Of a DNA stretch of 13,010 nucleotides, positions 1 to 7,202 are shown piece after piece. The first letter of the stretch is position 1. Each line of letters starts with the position of its first letter. Below the pieces are notes generated by a model that did no database searches, was not told where the DNA came from, and was given only the letters and a program-made list of their open reading frames with translations. This stretch comes from JBAZDC01 sp041654595 (lineage in GTDB: Bacteria; Pseudomonadota; Gammaproteobacteria; Burkholderiales; Burkholderiaceae_B), in NCBI GenBank assembly GCA_964551305.1, contig CAZKBT010000080.1:1-13010 (forward strand). Reading direction: 5' to 3'. Made by a program: the position numbers and the translations under genes.

Positions 1-1151
1 GATTTCGTGATCCACGGCGTTTCGAGCGTCGCAGCCAGCATCAGCTCGTCGCCGCGTATGGGCAGGTCGCGAGGATAGGGTTCGAATCCCAGGTCCAGCT
101 TTTTATCCATGGCGGACATGACCCAATCCAGTGTCCGGGCTCTAGCGAACGTGTTCAGTTCGATGGTCCGGGTGGGATGTGGCGAGGAGGGCTCCGTGCT
201 CTCGGCGCGTGCCAGCGCGAGCAATTGATTGACCAGCCGGGTCGCCCTCTCCGATCCGCGGACCAGTTGCTCCAGGCTTGCGCGCACCGTATCCGGATTC
301 TGGTTGCGCAAAGCCAGTTCGGCCTGCATGCGCATGCCGGCAAGCGGAGTCTTGAGCTGATGGGCCGCATTGGCGACGAAACGCCGCTGGTTTTCAGTGC
401 TGGCGGCTTGCTTGGCAAGCAGATCATTCATGGCGTCGAGCAAGGGCACGATCTCGACGGGCGTCAATTCGTCGTTGATCGGCGACAGATCGTTGGCCCG
501 TCTGGCGCGCAGGCGCTCCTGCAATAGGGTGAGCGGCTCCAGTCCATGGGTCAGCCCCAGCCCAGCCAGCAGGGCGGCCAACGGCAGCACGATGAGCTGC
601 GGCGTCAGCATGCCTGTCAGTATCTCTTGATGCAGCGTCGCCCGCATTTCGTTCGGTTGCGCCACGATACTCAGGAAAGGCGCCCCCTGCCGGTCACGCC
701 CGCCCCACACATAGGCCACGCGCACGCTTTTGTCATTCATGGTTTCATTCGTAAAACGCAATGTATTGGTTTCGTATGCCCAGTCGTTCTGCAAGGGGAT
801 GCGAGCGTTGCCTCCGATGTGCGCGCCGTTGGCGTCGCGTATCTGCCAATAGACGGGATGCGTCGAGTCGCCTCCGAGGACGGTGCGGGCGGAGCTCGAC
901 AAAGCGACTTCACGGCCGATGTCCTGTTGCGAGACTTCGTATTTCAAGAGCAGCAAATGGCCAGTCAGGCTGCGATCGTAGGGCGCGTTGGCGATGTTCT
1001 GGGCGATGAAGTAGGTGATGGCCAGGCCTATCGTCCACAACAGGAAAAGAGGGCCGAACATCCAGATCATGATCTGGTTGAGCAGAGACCGGTTTTTCCG
1101 GCGCGTCGACGTTCTTGCTGCGAAGCCGCGGGTTTTGATGGTGAAAGGCAT
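1..1151 (-). CDS. Sensor histidine kinase, TctE-like, C-terminus outside the window
   Basis: Inner-membrane sensor kinase of a two-component system; the 383 residues visible lack most of the ATPase domain. A basic N-terminus leads into a membrane segment at about residues 29-50. A periplasmic sensor region of about 130 residues follows, then a second membrane segment at about 183-202 and a HAMP-like linker. The H-box FVANAAHQLKTPLAG puts the phosphorylated histidine at residue 264. The layout fits the TctE/2CSK_N type, usually about 470 residues. The gene starts 39 bases after the regulator stop; the upstream frame is closed by that same stop, so ATG at 1151 is the first start available. No clear ribosome site is seen, so coupling to the regulator is likely. 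Oddity: just before the left edge, where the N-box should be, the frame reads LETPWITK. A one-base insertion near 23-26 would restore LRNAVDHEI, which is closer to an N-box. Ligand unknown. Confidence 0.9.
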   Translation of the reverse strand, partial: MPFTIKTRGFAARTSTRRKNRSLLNQIMIWMFGPLFLLWTIGLAITYFIAQNIANAPYDRSLTGHLLLLKYEVSQQDIGREVALSSSARTVLGGDSTHPVYWQIRDANGAHIGGNARIPLQNDWAYETNTLRFTNETMNDKSVRVAYVWGGRDRQGAPFLSIVAQPNEMRATLHQEILTGMLTPQLIVLPLAALLAGLGLTHGLEPLTLLQERLRARRANDLSPINDELTPVEIVPLLDAMNDLLAKQAASTENQRRFVANAAHQLKTPLAGMRMQAELALRNQNPDTVRASLEQLVRGSERATRLVNQLLALARAESTEPSSPHPTRTIELNTFARARTLDWVMSAMDKKLDLGFEPYPRDLPIRGDELMLAATLETPWITK

Positions 1152-1190
1152 GGGGCCGGGTGGACGGACGAGGGAGGGCCGGGGCTGGCG

Positions 1191-1880
1191 TCAGGCCGCC
1201 GCGTCGCAATCCTGGGTATCGGGCTCGAGGCAGTAGCCCAGGCCTCTTACCGTGACGATGCGCGCTCCGCTCGGTTCTATTTTTTTGCGCAAGCGATGTA
1301 TGTAGACCTCGATCGCGTTGGGGGTGACCTCTTCGCCCCATTCGCAGAGCAGGTCGACGAGCTGGTTCTTGCTGATCATGCGCCCGCAGCGCGAGAGAAA
1401 AATTTCAAGCAGGCTGGTTTCGCGCGCTGACAGCTCCAATGCCACGCCGTCGATGCTGGCCATGCGGCCGTTCAGATCGAAACTCAAATGCTTGTAGTGG
1501 AGCACGGTGGAACTGGAGCCGGCCGTGCGTCGCGTCAAGGCCCGGACTCGGGCCTCGAGTTCCGTCAGGGCGAAAGGTTTGGCCATGTAGTCGTCGGCGC
1601 CCTGGTCCAGGCCCTTGACGCGCTGTTCGACGGCGTCCGCGGCGGTCAGGATGAGCACCGGTATGTCGTTCTTGCGTTGCCGCAATAGCCGCAGCAGGTC
1701 CAGGCCGTGGATGCCCGGAAGATCGAGGTCCAGAATGAGTAGGTCGAAGCTTTGCAATCGCAGGGCCGAATCCGCGCTGCGGCCGTCGTGAACGACGTCG
1801 ACGGCATAGCCGTCGCAGCGCAGCGATCGGGAAAGTCCATCCGCGAGAATACTGTCGTCTTCAGCGATCAAGATACGCAT
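1191..1880 (-). CDS. OmpR/PhoB-family response regulator, TctD-like
   Basis: A DNA-binding response regulator of 229 residues. The receiver domain (about 1-117) has the acidic pair D8/D9, the phospho-acceptor D51 in LILDLDLPG, the switch T79 and K101 in the AKPF motif. The C-terminal winged helix (about 130-222) has the recognition region NAIEVYIHRLRKKI and ends in the usual RGLGYCL hairpin. The start at 1880 was chosen because MRILIAEDD is the canonical family N-terminus; a TTG eleven codons upstream lacks support. No strong Shine-Dalgarno is visible. A short dyad, CCGTA-AA-TACGG, at 1897-1908 sits just upstream of the start. The kinase gene follows 39 bases downstream, so the two are surely a cognate pair. 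The gene is divergent from recA. Target genes cannot be told from sequence; TctD homologues control tricarboxylate uptake, but that function is not shown here. Confidence 0.95.
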   Translation of the reverse strand: MRILIAEDDSILADGLSRSLRCDGYAVDVVHDGRSADSALRLQSFDLLILDLDLPGIHGLDLLRLLRQRKNDIPVLILTAADAVEQRVKGLDQGADDYMAKPFALTELEARVRALTRRTAGSSSTVLHYKHLSFDLNGRMASIDGVALELSARETSLLEIFLSRCGRMISKNQLVDLLCEWGEEVTPNAIEVYIHRLRKKIEPSGARIVTVRGLGYCLEPDTQDCDAAA

Positions 1881-1977
1881 AATGGTGGCTGGAAGTCCGT
1901 AAATACGGGACAAGTGGACATTCTGTCATGCGCCGTACCGGCCACCAATCCGGGATAACGATGTGAAGCTCGCATAT

Positions 1978-1993
1978 CTGTTTATATATACAG
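1978..1993 (+). promoter_or_regulatory. LexA (SOS) box of recA
   Basis: CTGTTTATATATACAG matches the E. coli LexA consensus CTG-N10-CAG with the typical alternating TA core, and the flanks (AT before, TA after) extend the match. It ends exactly where the -10 box begins, so LexA bound here should block RNA polymerase. The site lies 107 bases before the recA start and 98 bases before the divergent response regulator start. Effect on the regulator is only a possibility. Confidence 0.93.
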
Positions 1994-1999
1994 TATAAT
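1994..1999 (+). promoter_or_regulatory. recA promoter, -10 element
   Basis: A perfect TATAAT directly follows the LexA box. The expected -35 region (about 1971-1976) is CGCATA, a poor match to TTGACA. The predicted transcript start, about 2005-2007, leaves a leader of roughly 95 bases before recA. Confidence 0.7.
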
Positions 2000-2001
2000 T
2001 T

Positions 2002-2068
2002 GATGCAATAATCCCGTTGGGACACCCGTCATCAGGCCGGCGGGCTCATTGCATCGGCCGTTTTTTTT
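2002..2068 (+). promoter_or_regulatory. Structured recA leader with U-tract
   Basis: The leader contains a perfect 8-bp inverted repeat, GATGCAAT (2002-2009) with ATTGCATC (2048-2055). Inside it are smaller pairs: TCCC/GGGA around 2012-2022 and CCCG/CGGG at 2025-2028 and 2041-2044. A competing GC stem, GGCCG (2035-2039) with CGGCC (2055-2059), is followed after one base by eight T (2061-2068). The two pairings share base 2055. The second arrangement looks like a weak intrinsic terminator (5-bp stem, 15-base loop) ahead of recA. The repeats are seen; any attenuation is inference. Confidence 0.4.
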
Positions 2069-2099
2069 GAATACTTTCAGCCAGTCAAGGAATCCATAC

Positions 2100-3179
2100 A
2101 TGGACGACAAAACCACCAAGGCAGCAGCCAATGAGCGCGCCAAAGCCTTGGCTTCCGCTTTATCCCAGATAGAAAAGCAGTTCGGCAAGGGATCCGTCAT
2201 GCGCTTTGGCGACGACAAGATCGGCCAAGACATTCAGGTCGTGTCCACGGGTTCCCTGGGCCTGGACATTGCCTTGGGCGTCGGCGGCCTGCCGCGCGGC
2301 CGCGTCGTCGAAATCTACGGGCCGGAATCCTCGGGCAAGACGACGCTGACGCTCCAGGTCATTGCCGAAATGCAGAAGCAGGGCGGCACTTGCGCGTTCA
2401 TCGATGCCGAACACGCCCTCGACGCCCAGTACGCGGCCAAGCTCGGCGTCAATCTCGAAGACCTGCTCATTTCGCAGCCGGACACCGGCGAACAGGCCCT
2501 GGAAATCACCGACGCTCTGGTGCGTTCGGGCTCCGTGGACCTGATCGTGATCGACTCGGTCGCGGCCCTGGTGCCCAAGGCGGAAATCGAAGGCGACATG
2601 GGGGATTCCCTGCCGGGCCTGCAGGCGCGCCTCATGAGCCAGGCGCTGCGCAAGTTGACCGCCAACATCAATCGCGTGAACTGCATGGTGATCTTCATCA
2701 ACCAGATCCGCATGAAGATAGGCGTCATGTTCGGCAACCCGGAAACCACGACCGGCGGCAATGCGCTGAAGTTTTACTCATCCGTGCGCCTCGATATCCG
2801 GCGCATCGGCGCCATCAAAAAGGGCGACGAGGTCATCGGCAATGAAACCCGCGTCAAAGTGGTGAAAAACAAGGTCGCCCCTCCGTTCAGGCAGGTCGAG
2901 TTCGACATCATGTACGGCGCCGGCATTTCGCGCGAAGGCGAAATCATCGACTTGGGCGTCCAACAGGGCATCGTGGATAAAGCGGGCGCCTGGTTCAGCT
3001 ACAACGGGACGCGCATCGGGCAAGGTAAGGACAATGTGCGCGAATACTTGCGCGAACATCCCGACATGGCATTCGAAATAGAAAACCGCATTCGCGCGCA
3101 GCTGGGCATCGCTGCTCAGGCGGCCGGCGTCCAGAAAAAGGCGTCCGGAGCGCCCGACGAGGACGGCGTCATTGAATAA
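2100..3179 (+). CDS. recA: RecA recombinase
   Basis: RecA forms ATP-dependent filaments on single-stranded DNA, carries out strand exchange and triggers LexA self-cleavage in the SOS response. The 359-residue product has the family N-terminus, the Walker A motif GPESSGKT at 74-81, the Walker B stretch LIVIDSVAAL and the L2 loop region GNPETTTGGNALKFY. It ends in an acidic tail (APDEDGVIE), as in other RecA proteins. The ATG at 2100 was chosen because AAGGAA at 2087-2092 is a good ribosome site seven bases upstream; an in-frame TTG at 2049 lies on the T-tract of the leader and adds only non-conserved residues. The LexA box at 1978-1993 predicts SOS induction. recX starts 11 bases after the stop and is probably cotranscribed. 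Confidence 0.99.
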   Translation: MDDKTTKAAANERAKALASALSQIEKQFGKGSVMRFGDDKIGQDIQVVSTGSLGLDIALGVGGLPRGRVVEIYGPESSGKTTLTLQVIAEMQKQGGTCAFIDAEHALDAQYAAKLGVNLEDLLISQPDTGEQALEITDALVRSGSVDLIVIDSVAALVPKAEIEGDMGDSLPGLQARLMSQALRKLTANINRVNCMVIFINQIRMKIGVMFGNPETTTGGNALKFYSSVRLDIRRIGAIKKGDEVIGNETRVKVVKNKVAPPFRQVEFDIMYGAGISREGEIIDLGVQQGIVDKAGAWFSYNGTRIGQGKDNVREYLREHPDMAFEIENRIRAQLGIAAQAAGVQKKASGAPDEDGVIE

Positions 3180-3190
3180 GGCCTAGTTCG

Positions 3191-3784
3191 ATGAGCGGAA
3201 AAAAGCGGGGCGCCGGCCACTCGTTCGATGCGGATTTCGAAACGATGGCTGGTTTCGACACACTGTCGAATGAGCCGGCCCGATCCGCTACGCTCGACGA
3301 CCGTCATGCCGGCGGTCGATCGGACTCGGCTGAGCCTTCCTCCAAAAGGAAAGGCCCGTCGTTGAAGGCGCGCGCCATCGCCATGCTTTCCCGGCGCGAG
3401 CATTCCCGCCAGGAATTGAAGCGAAAACTGGCGCCCCATGCGGAGGAGTCCGACGATGTCGATGCCTTGCTCGACGAGCTTGCCCGCGGCAATTGGCAGT
3501 CCGATGCGCGTTTCGCGCAAAGTCTCGTCAATCGGCGCGCCGGCCGCCAAGGCACCCAAGCCATCGTCCGGGAGCTCGGACGCCACGGCCTGGCGGGCGA
3601 CGCCGTGGCGCAGCTGTCCGGCGCATTGACGGATACCGAGCTGGAGCGCGCTCGCGCCGTATGGGAAAAGAAATTCGGCGTATTGCCCGCCGACGCGCGC
3701 GACTACGCCAGGCAATACCGGTTTCTTGCGTCGCGCGGCTTTTCGTCGGATAGCGTGCGCCGCATCCTGGGTGACAGGGACTAG
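3191..3784 (+). CDS. recX: RecX, regulator of RecA
   Basis: RecX binds the RecA filament and in most species limits its extension and ATPase and strand-exchange activity. The product has 197 residues. Its conserved helical repeats begin near residue 55 with the typical LSRREHSRQELKRKL and go on through LLDELARGNWQSDARFAQSLV and a third repeat ending near SVRRILGDRD. The first 55 residues are low-complexity, charged and not conserved, which makes the protein longer than the usual 150-165 residues. An internal start cannot be excluded, but ATG 3191 lies 11 bases after recA, with AAGG at its stop as a possible ribosome site. The position right behind recA supports the call. The stop is one base from the metR stop on the other strand, leaving no room for a terminator between them. 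Confidence 0.95.
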   Translation: MSGKKRGAGHSFDADFETMAGFDTLSNEPARSATLDDRHAGGRSDSAEPSSKRKGPSLKARAIAMLSRREHSRQELKRKLAPHAEESDDVDALLDELARGNWQSDARFAQSLVNRRAGRQGTQAIVRELGRHGLAGDAVAQLSGALTDTELERARAVWEKKFGVLPADARDYARQYRFLASRGFSSDSVRRILGDRD

Positions 3785-3785
3785 C

Positions 3786-4724
3786 TCAAAATACGGGGCG
3801 ACTGGACGGGTCCAGCGTTTCTATGCCTGCAAGAGTTCCGGCGCAGGTTTCCCTGGCTTGCTTCATGAAGGCCATCAGATAATGCGATTGCACGTCTTCG
3901 GTTCGTACCGCCGCGTACAACGTGCGCCAGACGCCTTGCGGGCCCAGCCGTCGGGTGCGCAGCCAGCCTTGGTTCAAATACTCGGTCAGAGCCCAGTTTG
4001 GCAATGCGGCGACGCCCCTGTGGCTGGACACCAGCTGGACGATGATGGGCGTCAGTTCGGCGCGGCGAATGGCGCCGGGCTCGACCCCGGCAGGATCCAG
4101 AAACGAAGCGAAAATGTCCAGCCGCTGACGGTCCACTGGATAAGTGATCAGGACTTGGTCTTCCAGGTCTTCGGGCTTGACGTAAGGCAGGTTGGCCAAT
4201 GGATTCGATGCCGAGACGGCCAGCACGATTTCGTGGCGAAACAACGGCAAGTACTCCACGGCGTCCAGCGGCTGCGGATCCGAGGTGACGACCACGTCCA
4301 GGTCGCCTCGCACCAAAGCGGGCAAGGGGGCGAATGAAAACGCGGCGGACAGGTCCAGCGCCACGTCGGGCCAACTTTGGCGAAACGCGTCCAGCGCCGG
4401 CATCAGCCATTGAAAGCAGGAGTGACATTCGATCCCAAGGTGCAGCCTGCCGGTGCGGCCCGCCGCCAATCGTTGCAGTTCCCGTTCCGTTGCCTTGAGT
4501 CGAGGCAGGACATCGTCGGCCAGGGCCAGGATGCGCAAGCCCGCCGTCGTCAATCTGGCGGGTCGGGTGCGGCGGTTCAGCAGCGGCGTTTTCAGCCGCA
4601 CTTCCAGATCGCGCAACTGGTGCGAGAGCGCGGACTGCGTGACGTGGAGCCGGTCGGCGGCTTCCTGCATGCTGCCCGTGTCACGTATGGCGGTCAGGGT
4701 CTCCAGATGCCGTATTTCCAGCAT
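3786..4724 (-). CDS. metR: MetR, LysR-type activator of methionine genes
   Basis: A LysR-type regulator that in enterobacteria activates metE with homocysteine as co-inducer. The product has 312 residues. The N-terminal helix-turn-helix spans about 18-41 (MQEAADRLHVTQSALSHQL), and the effector domain follows from about 90. The block IECHSCFQWLMPAL at 98-111 is nearly identical to the block I know from E. coli MetR and sets this protein apart from other LysR proteins. Later segments such as ITYPVDRQRLD and LYAAVR also fit. ATG 4724 has GGAG about eight bases upstream on its strand. The gene is divergent from metE, the classic metR-metE layout, which strengthens the call. MetR proteins usually repress their own gene from the shared region. 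Confidence 0.95.
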   Translation of the reverse strand: MLEIRHLETLTAIRDTGSMQEAADRLHVTQSALSHQLRDLEVRLKTPLLNRRTRPARLTTAGLRILALADDVLPRLKATERELQRLAAGRTGRLHLGIECHSCFQWLMPALDAFRQSWPDVALDLSAAFSFAPLPALVRGDLDVVVTSDPQPLDAVEYLPLFRHEIVLAVSASNPLANLPYVKPEDLEDQVLITYPVDRQRLDIFASFLDPAGVEPGAIRRAELTPIIVQLVSSHRGVAALPNWALTEYLNQGWLRTRRLGPQGVWRTLYAAVRTEDVQSHYLMAFMKQARETCAGTLAGIETLDPSSRPVF

Positions 4725-4766
4725 GATCGATGCTCCACTTCAAAGAAACAGGAATATCCATATTTT

Positions 4767-4785
4767 GTATGAATTTATCTCATAC
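4767..4785. promoter_or_regulatory. Probable MetR binding site
   Basis: GTATGAATTTATCTCATAC is a dyad with perfect 6-bp arms (GTATGA/TCATAC) and a 7-bp spacer. Its core TGAA-N5-CTCA differs by one base from the enterobacterial MetR consensus TGAA-N5-TTCA. It lies 43 bases upstream of the metR start and 88 bases upstream of metE, where a shared LysR site is expected. Confidence 0.65.
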
Positions 4786-4829
4786 TAAAGATGGCGCATT
4801 TGATTTTCCTTTCCTGAATATTAAGGGCA

Positions 4830-4859
4830 AAATGAGCTGTCCGCAAAACTTTCTCATTT
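4830..4859. repeat. Inverted repeat in front of metE
   Basis: AAATGAG (4830-4836) and CTCATTT (4853-4859) form perfect 7-bp arms separated by 16 bases and end 14 bases before the metE start. It could be a second regulator site or, if transcribed, a hairpin near the start codon. The TGAG/CTCA arms resemble those of the upstream dyad, which hints at a second, weaker MetR site. Function is inferred. Confidence 0.4.
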
Positions 4860-4873
4860 AAAAAATATTTATC

Positions 4874-7165
4874 ATGACAGTTACTCATAGTTTGGGCTTT
4901 CCCCGTATCGGCGTGCAACGTGAATTGAAACGCGCGCAGGAATCCTATTGGTCGGGGAAGATTACCCAGGACGAGCTGGAAAGCGTCGGCCGGGAACTGC
5001 GCGCGCGCCATTGGGAGATCCAATCCCGATCCGGCCTGGATTACGTTCCGGTCGGCGATTTCGCCTGGTATGACCAGATGCTCGAATGGACGGCGTTGCT
5101 GGGCGCCGTTCCCGCCCGTTTCGGCCATCCAGCGGGCGCGAACGTCGATCTGGATACGCTGTTTCGCATGGGCCGCGGCCGCGCGCCGACGGGTACGCCC
5201 GCCGCCGCGTGCGAAATGACCAAATGGTTCGATACCAATTATCACTACATCGTGCCGGAGCTTGCGCCCGGCCAAACGTATCGCATTGCGCGCCGGTATC
5301 TGTTCGATCAAGTCGCCGAGGCGCAAGCACTGGGCTACAAGGTCAAGCCGGTCATCCCGGGCCCGTTGACCTGGCTCTGGCTGGGCAAGGGCGACGCGTA
5401 TGCCCAAGGTGCGGCGGACGAAAACAAATTGGCTTTGCTGGATGCTTTGCTGCCGGTCTACGCCGAGGTCCTGGCCAAGTTGAAAGCCTTGGGCGTGGAA
5501 TGGGTGCAGATCGATGAGCCTATCCTGGTTCTGGATCTTGCGCCGGCCTGGCAAGCCGCCTTTCAGCGCGCATACGGCCGCTTGTCCGAAGCCGGGATCA
5601 AGGTGCTGCTCGCCACTTATTTCGGCGGCATCGATGACAATGCGCCGGTACTGAAGGACTTGCCGGTCCAGGGCGTGCATCTCGACCTGGTCCGCGCGCC
5701 TGGACAACTGGACGCCGTGCTGGACGTGCTGGATGACGACACAGTGCTCTCCCTGGGGCTGATCAGCGGCCGCAATATCTGGCGCACGGACTTGACGCGC
5801 GCGGCCTCGGTGGCAAAGCCTCTGGCCGAGAAACGGGGCGACCGCCTTTGGCTGGCGCCGTCGTGCTCGCTGCTGCACGTGCCGGTCGATCTGGACGCGG
5901 AGAAAGAACTGGATGGCGCCTTGCGCAGCTGGCTGTCTTTCGCGACGCAGAAGCTGGACGAGCTGAACTGGCTGGCGGCGCTGGTGTCGGACAAGGTCGG
6001 CGCGAACGTCGAGCAGGCGCTGCGTGTGCAAGAGGCGGCGTTGCAAGTGCGCCGCGCATCGACGCGTATCCATAATGAAAGCGTCAAGCAACGGATGCGG
6101 GACTTGCCGACGCTTGCGCGCGACCGCAGCCCGTTCCCCGAGCGCAGGGCTGGTCAGCAAGACCGCTTGAGCTTGCCCGCCTATCCCACGACGACGATAG
6201 GCTCGTTTCCCCAGACGCCTCAGATCCGGGCCTTGCGCCGGGATTGGAAAAACGGTTCGTTGAACGATGCCGCCTACGAGAAGGCGATCCAGGCTGAAAT
6301 CGAACAAGTGATACGTTTCCAGGAAAAAATCGGCCTGGACGTCCTGGTGCATGGCGAGCCGGAGCGCAACGACATGGTTGAATACTTCGGCGAATTGCTC
6401 GGCGGTTTCGCATTTACGCAGAACGGCTGGGTCCAGAGCTACGGCTCGCGTTGCGTCAAGCCGCCGATTATTTTCGGCGACGTGGCCCGGCCCGCGCCCA
6501 TGACCGTGGCATGGTCCAGCTATGCGCAGTCGCTGACGGACAGACCCGTCAAAGGCATGCTGACCGGGCCGGTCACGATTTTGCAGTGGTCTTTCGTGCG
6601 TGACGATCAGCCGCGCAAAGCGACCTGCCAGCAGTTGGCGTTGGCGTTGCGCGATGAGGTCAACGATCTCGAGGCGGCAGGGATTTCCGTCATCCAGATC
6701 GACGAACCGGCCATACGTGAAGGCCTGCCGTTGCGGCGCGCCGAGTGGGCAGGCTACCTGGACTGGGCCGTGGACTGCTTTCGCCTGACGACGAGCGGTG
6801 TGCGGGACGTCACGCAGGTCCACACCCATATGTGCTATTCGGAATTCAATGACATCATGGATGCCATCGCCGCGATGGATGCGGACGTGATCACCATCGA
6901 GACTTCGCGCTCCAATATGGAATTGCTCGACGCTTTCGAAGAGTTCGAGTATCCGAACGACATCGGACCAGGCGTATATGATATACATTCGCCCAACGTG
7001 CCGGAGATCGATTGGATGGTGTCGCTCATGCGCAAGGCTGCCGCCAAGCTGCCGGCCGAGCGTCTATGGGTCAATCCCGATTGCGGCCTGAAGACTCGGG
7101 CATGGCCCGAAACCGAAGCCGCCCTGAAGGCGATGGTTCAAGTGGCGCGAACCTTGCGCGCCTGA
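4874..7165 (+). CDS. metE: Cobalamin-independent methionine synthase MetE
   Basis: A zinc enzyme (5-methyltetrahydropteroyltriglutamate-homocysteine methyltransferase) that transfers the methyl group of 5-methyl-tetrahydrofolate to homocysteine, the last step of methionine synthesis, in the cytoplasm. The product has 763 residues, the normal length. The N-terminus (LGFPRIGVQRELKRAQESYW) is canonical, as is the second-barrel start TTTIGSFPQTPQIR. The zinc ligands can be placed as H652 and C654 (HTHMCYS), E676 (TIETSRS) and C737 (NPDCGLKTR), matching E. coli H641, C643, E665 and C726 with a constant offset. The start is fixed by homology, yet no Shine-Dalgarno is visible: the 14 bases before ATG are A/T except one C. 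Divergent metR and the dyad at 4767-4785 suggest MetR activation. No cobalamin riboswitch was recognised in the 149-bp spacer. Confidence 0.99.
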   Translation: MTVTHSLGFPRIGVQRELKRAQESYWSGKITQDELESVGRELRARHWEIQSRSGLDYVPVGDFAWYDQMLEWTALLGAVPARFGHPAGANVDLDTLFRMGRGRAPTGTPAAACEMTKWFDTNYHYIVPELAPGQTYRIARRYLFDQVAEAQALGYKVKPVIPGPLTWLWLGKGDAYAQGAADENKLALLDALLPVYAEVLAKLKALGVEWVQIDEPILVLDLAPAWQAAFQRAYGRLSEAGIKVLLATYFGGIDDNAPVLKDLPVQGVHLDLVRAPGQLDAVLDVLDDDTVLSLGLISGRNIWRTDLTRAASVAKPLAEKRGDRLWLAPSCSLLHVPVDLDAEKELDGALRSWLSFATQKLDELNWLAALVSDKVGANVEQALRVQEAALQVRRASTRIHNESVKQRMRDLPTLARDRSPFPERRAGQQDRLSLPAYPTTTIGSFPQTPQIRALRRDWKNGSLNDAAYEKAIQAEIEQVIRFQEKIGLDVLVHGEPERNDMVEYFGELLGGFAFTQNGWVQSYGSRCVKPPIIFGDVARPAPMTVAWSSYAQSLTDRPVKGMLTGPVTILQWSFVRDDQPRKATCQQLALALRDEVNDLEAAGISVIQIDEPAIREGLPLRRAEWAGYLDWAVDCFRLTTSGVRDVTQVHTHMCYSEFNDIMDAIAAMDADVITIETSRSNMELLDAFEEFEYPNDIGPGVYDIHSPNVPEIDWMVSLMRKAAAKLPAERLWVNPDCGLKTRAWPETEAALKAMVQVARTLRA

Positions 7166-7172
7166 TGTGACA

Positions 7173-7202
7173 TTGTGTGGCGTGATGGACACTGCGTTAT
7201 AC
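7173..7202 (+). promoter_or_regulatory. Possible promoter of the DUF2889 gene
   Basis: TTGTGT (7173-7178) and TTATAC (7197-7202) are spaced by 18 bases, a plausible sigma-70 pair whose transcript would start near 7209, about 30 bases before the gene. A perfect TTGACA at 7203-7208 lacks a good -10 partner. The -10 candidate lies inside the 43-bp dyad at 7185-7227, so a protein bound there could block it. Confidence 0.3.

Noticed and set aside
1897..1919. GACAAGT and GGACA words near the regulator start that recur in the dyad at 7185-7227
   Set aside because: The words are short and differently arranged in the two places. Chance sharing is likely, so I did not propose that the response regulator binds the dyad.
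2049..2099. A longer RecA start upstream of 2100
   Set aside because: The extension would start with TTG inside the leader and translate the T-tract. The ATG at 2100 has a proper ribosome site and gives the conserved N-terminus region.
4725..4873. Cobalamin or SAM riboswitch upstream of metE
   Set aside because: The spacer is only 149 bp, shared with metR, and AT-rich. No B12-box or SAM-I core was seen.
4775..6988. A 737-codon open frame on the minus strand across metE
   Set aside because: It lies almost wholly antisense to a gene proven by homology. Its product is rich in Arg, Gln, His and Ala with no domain I recognise, as expected when GC-rich codons are read on the reverse strand.
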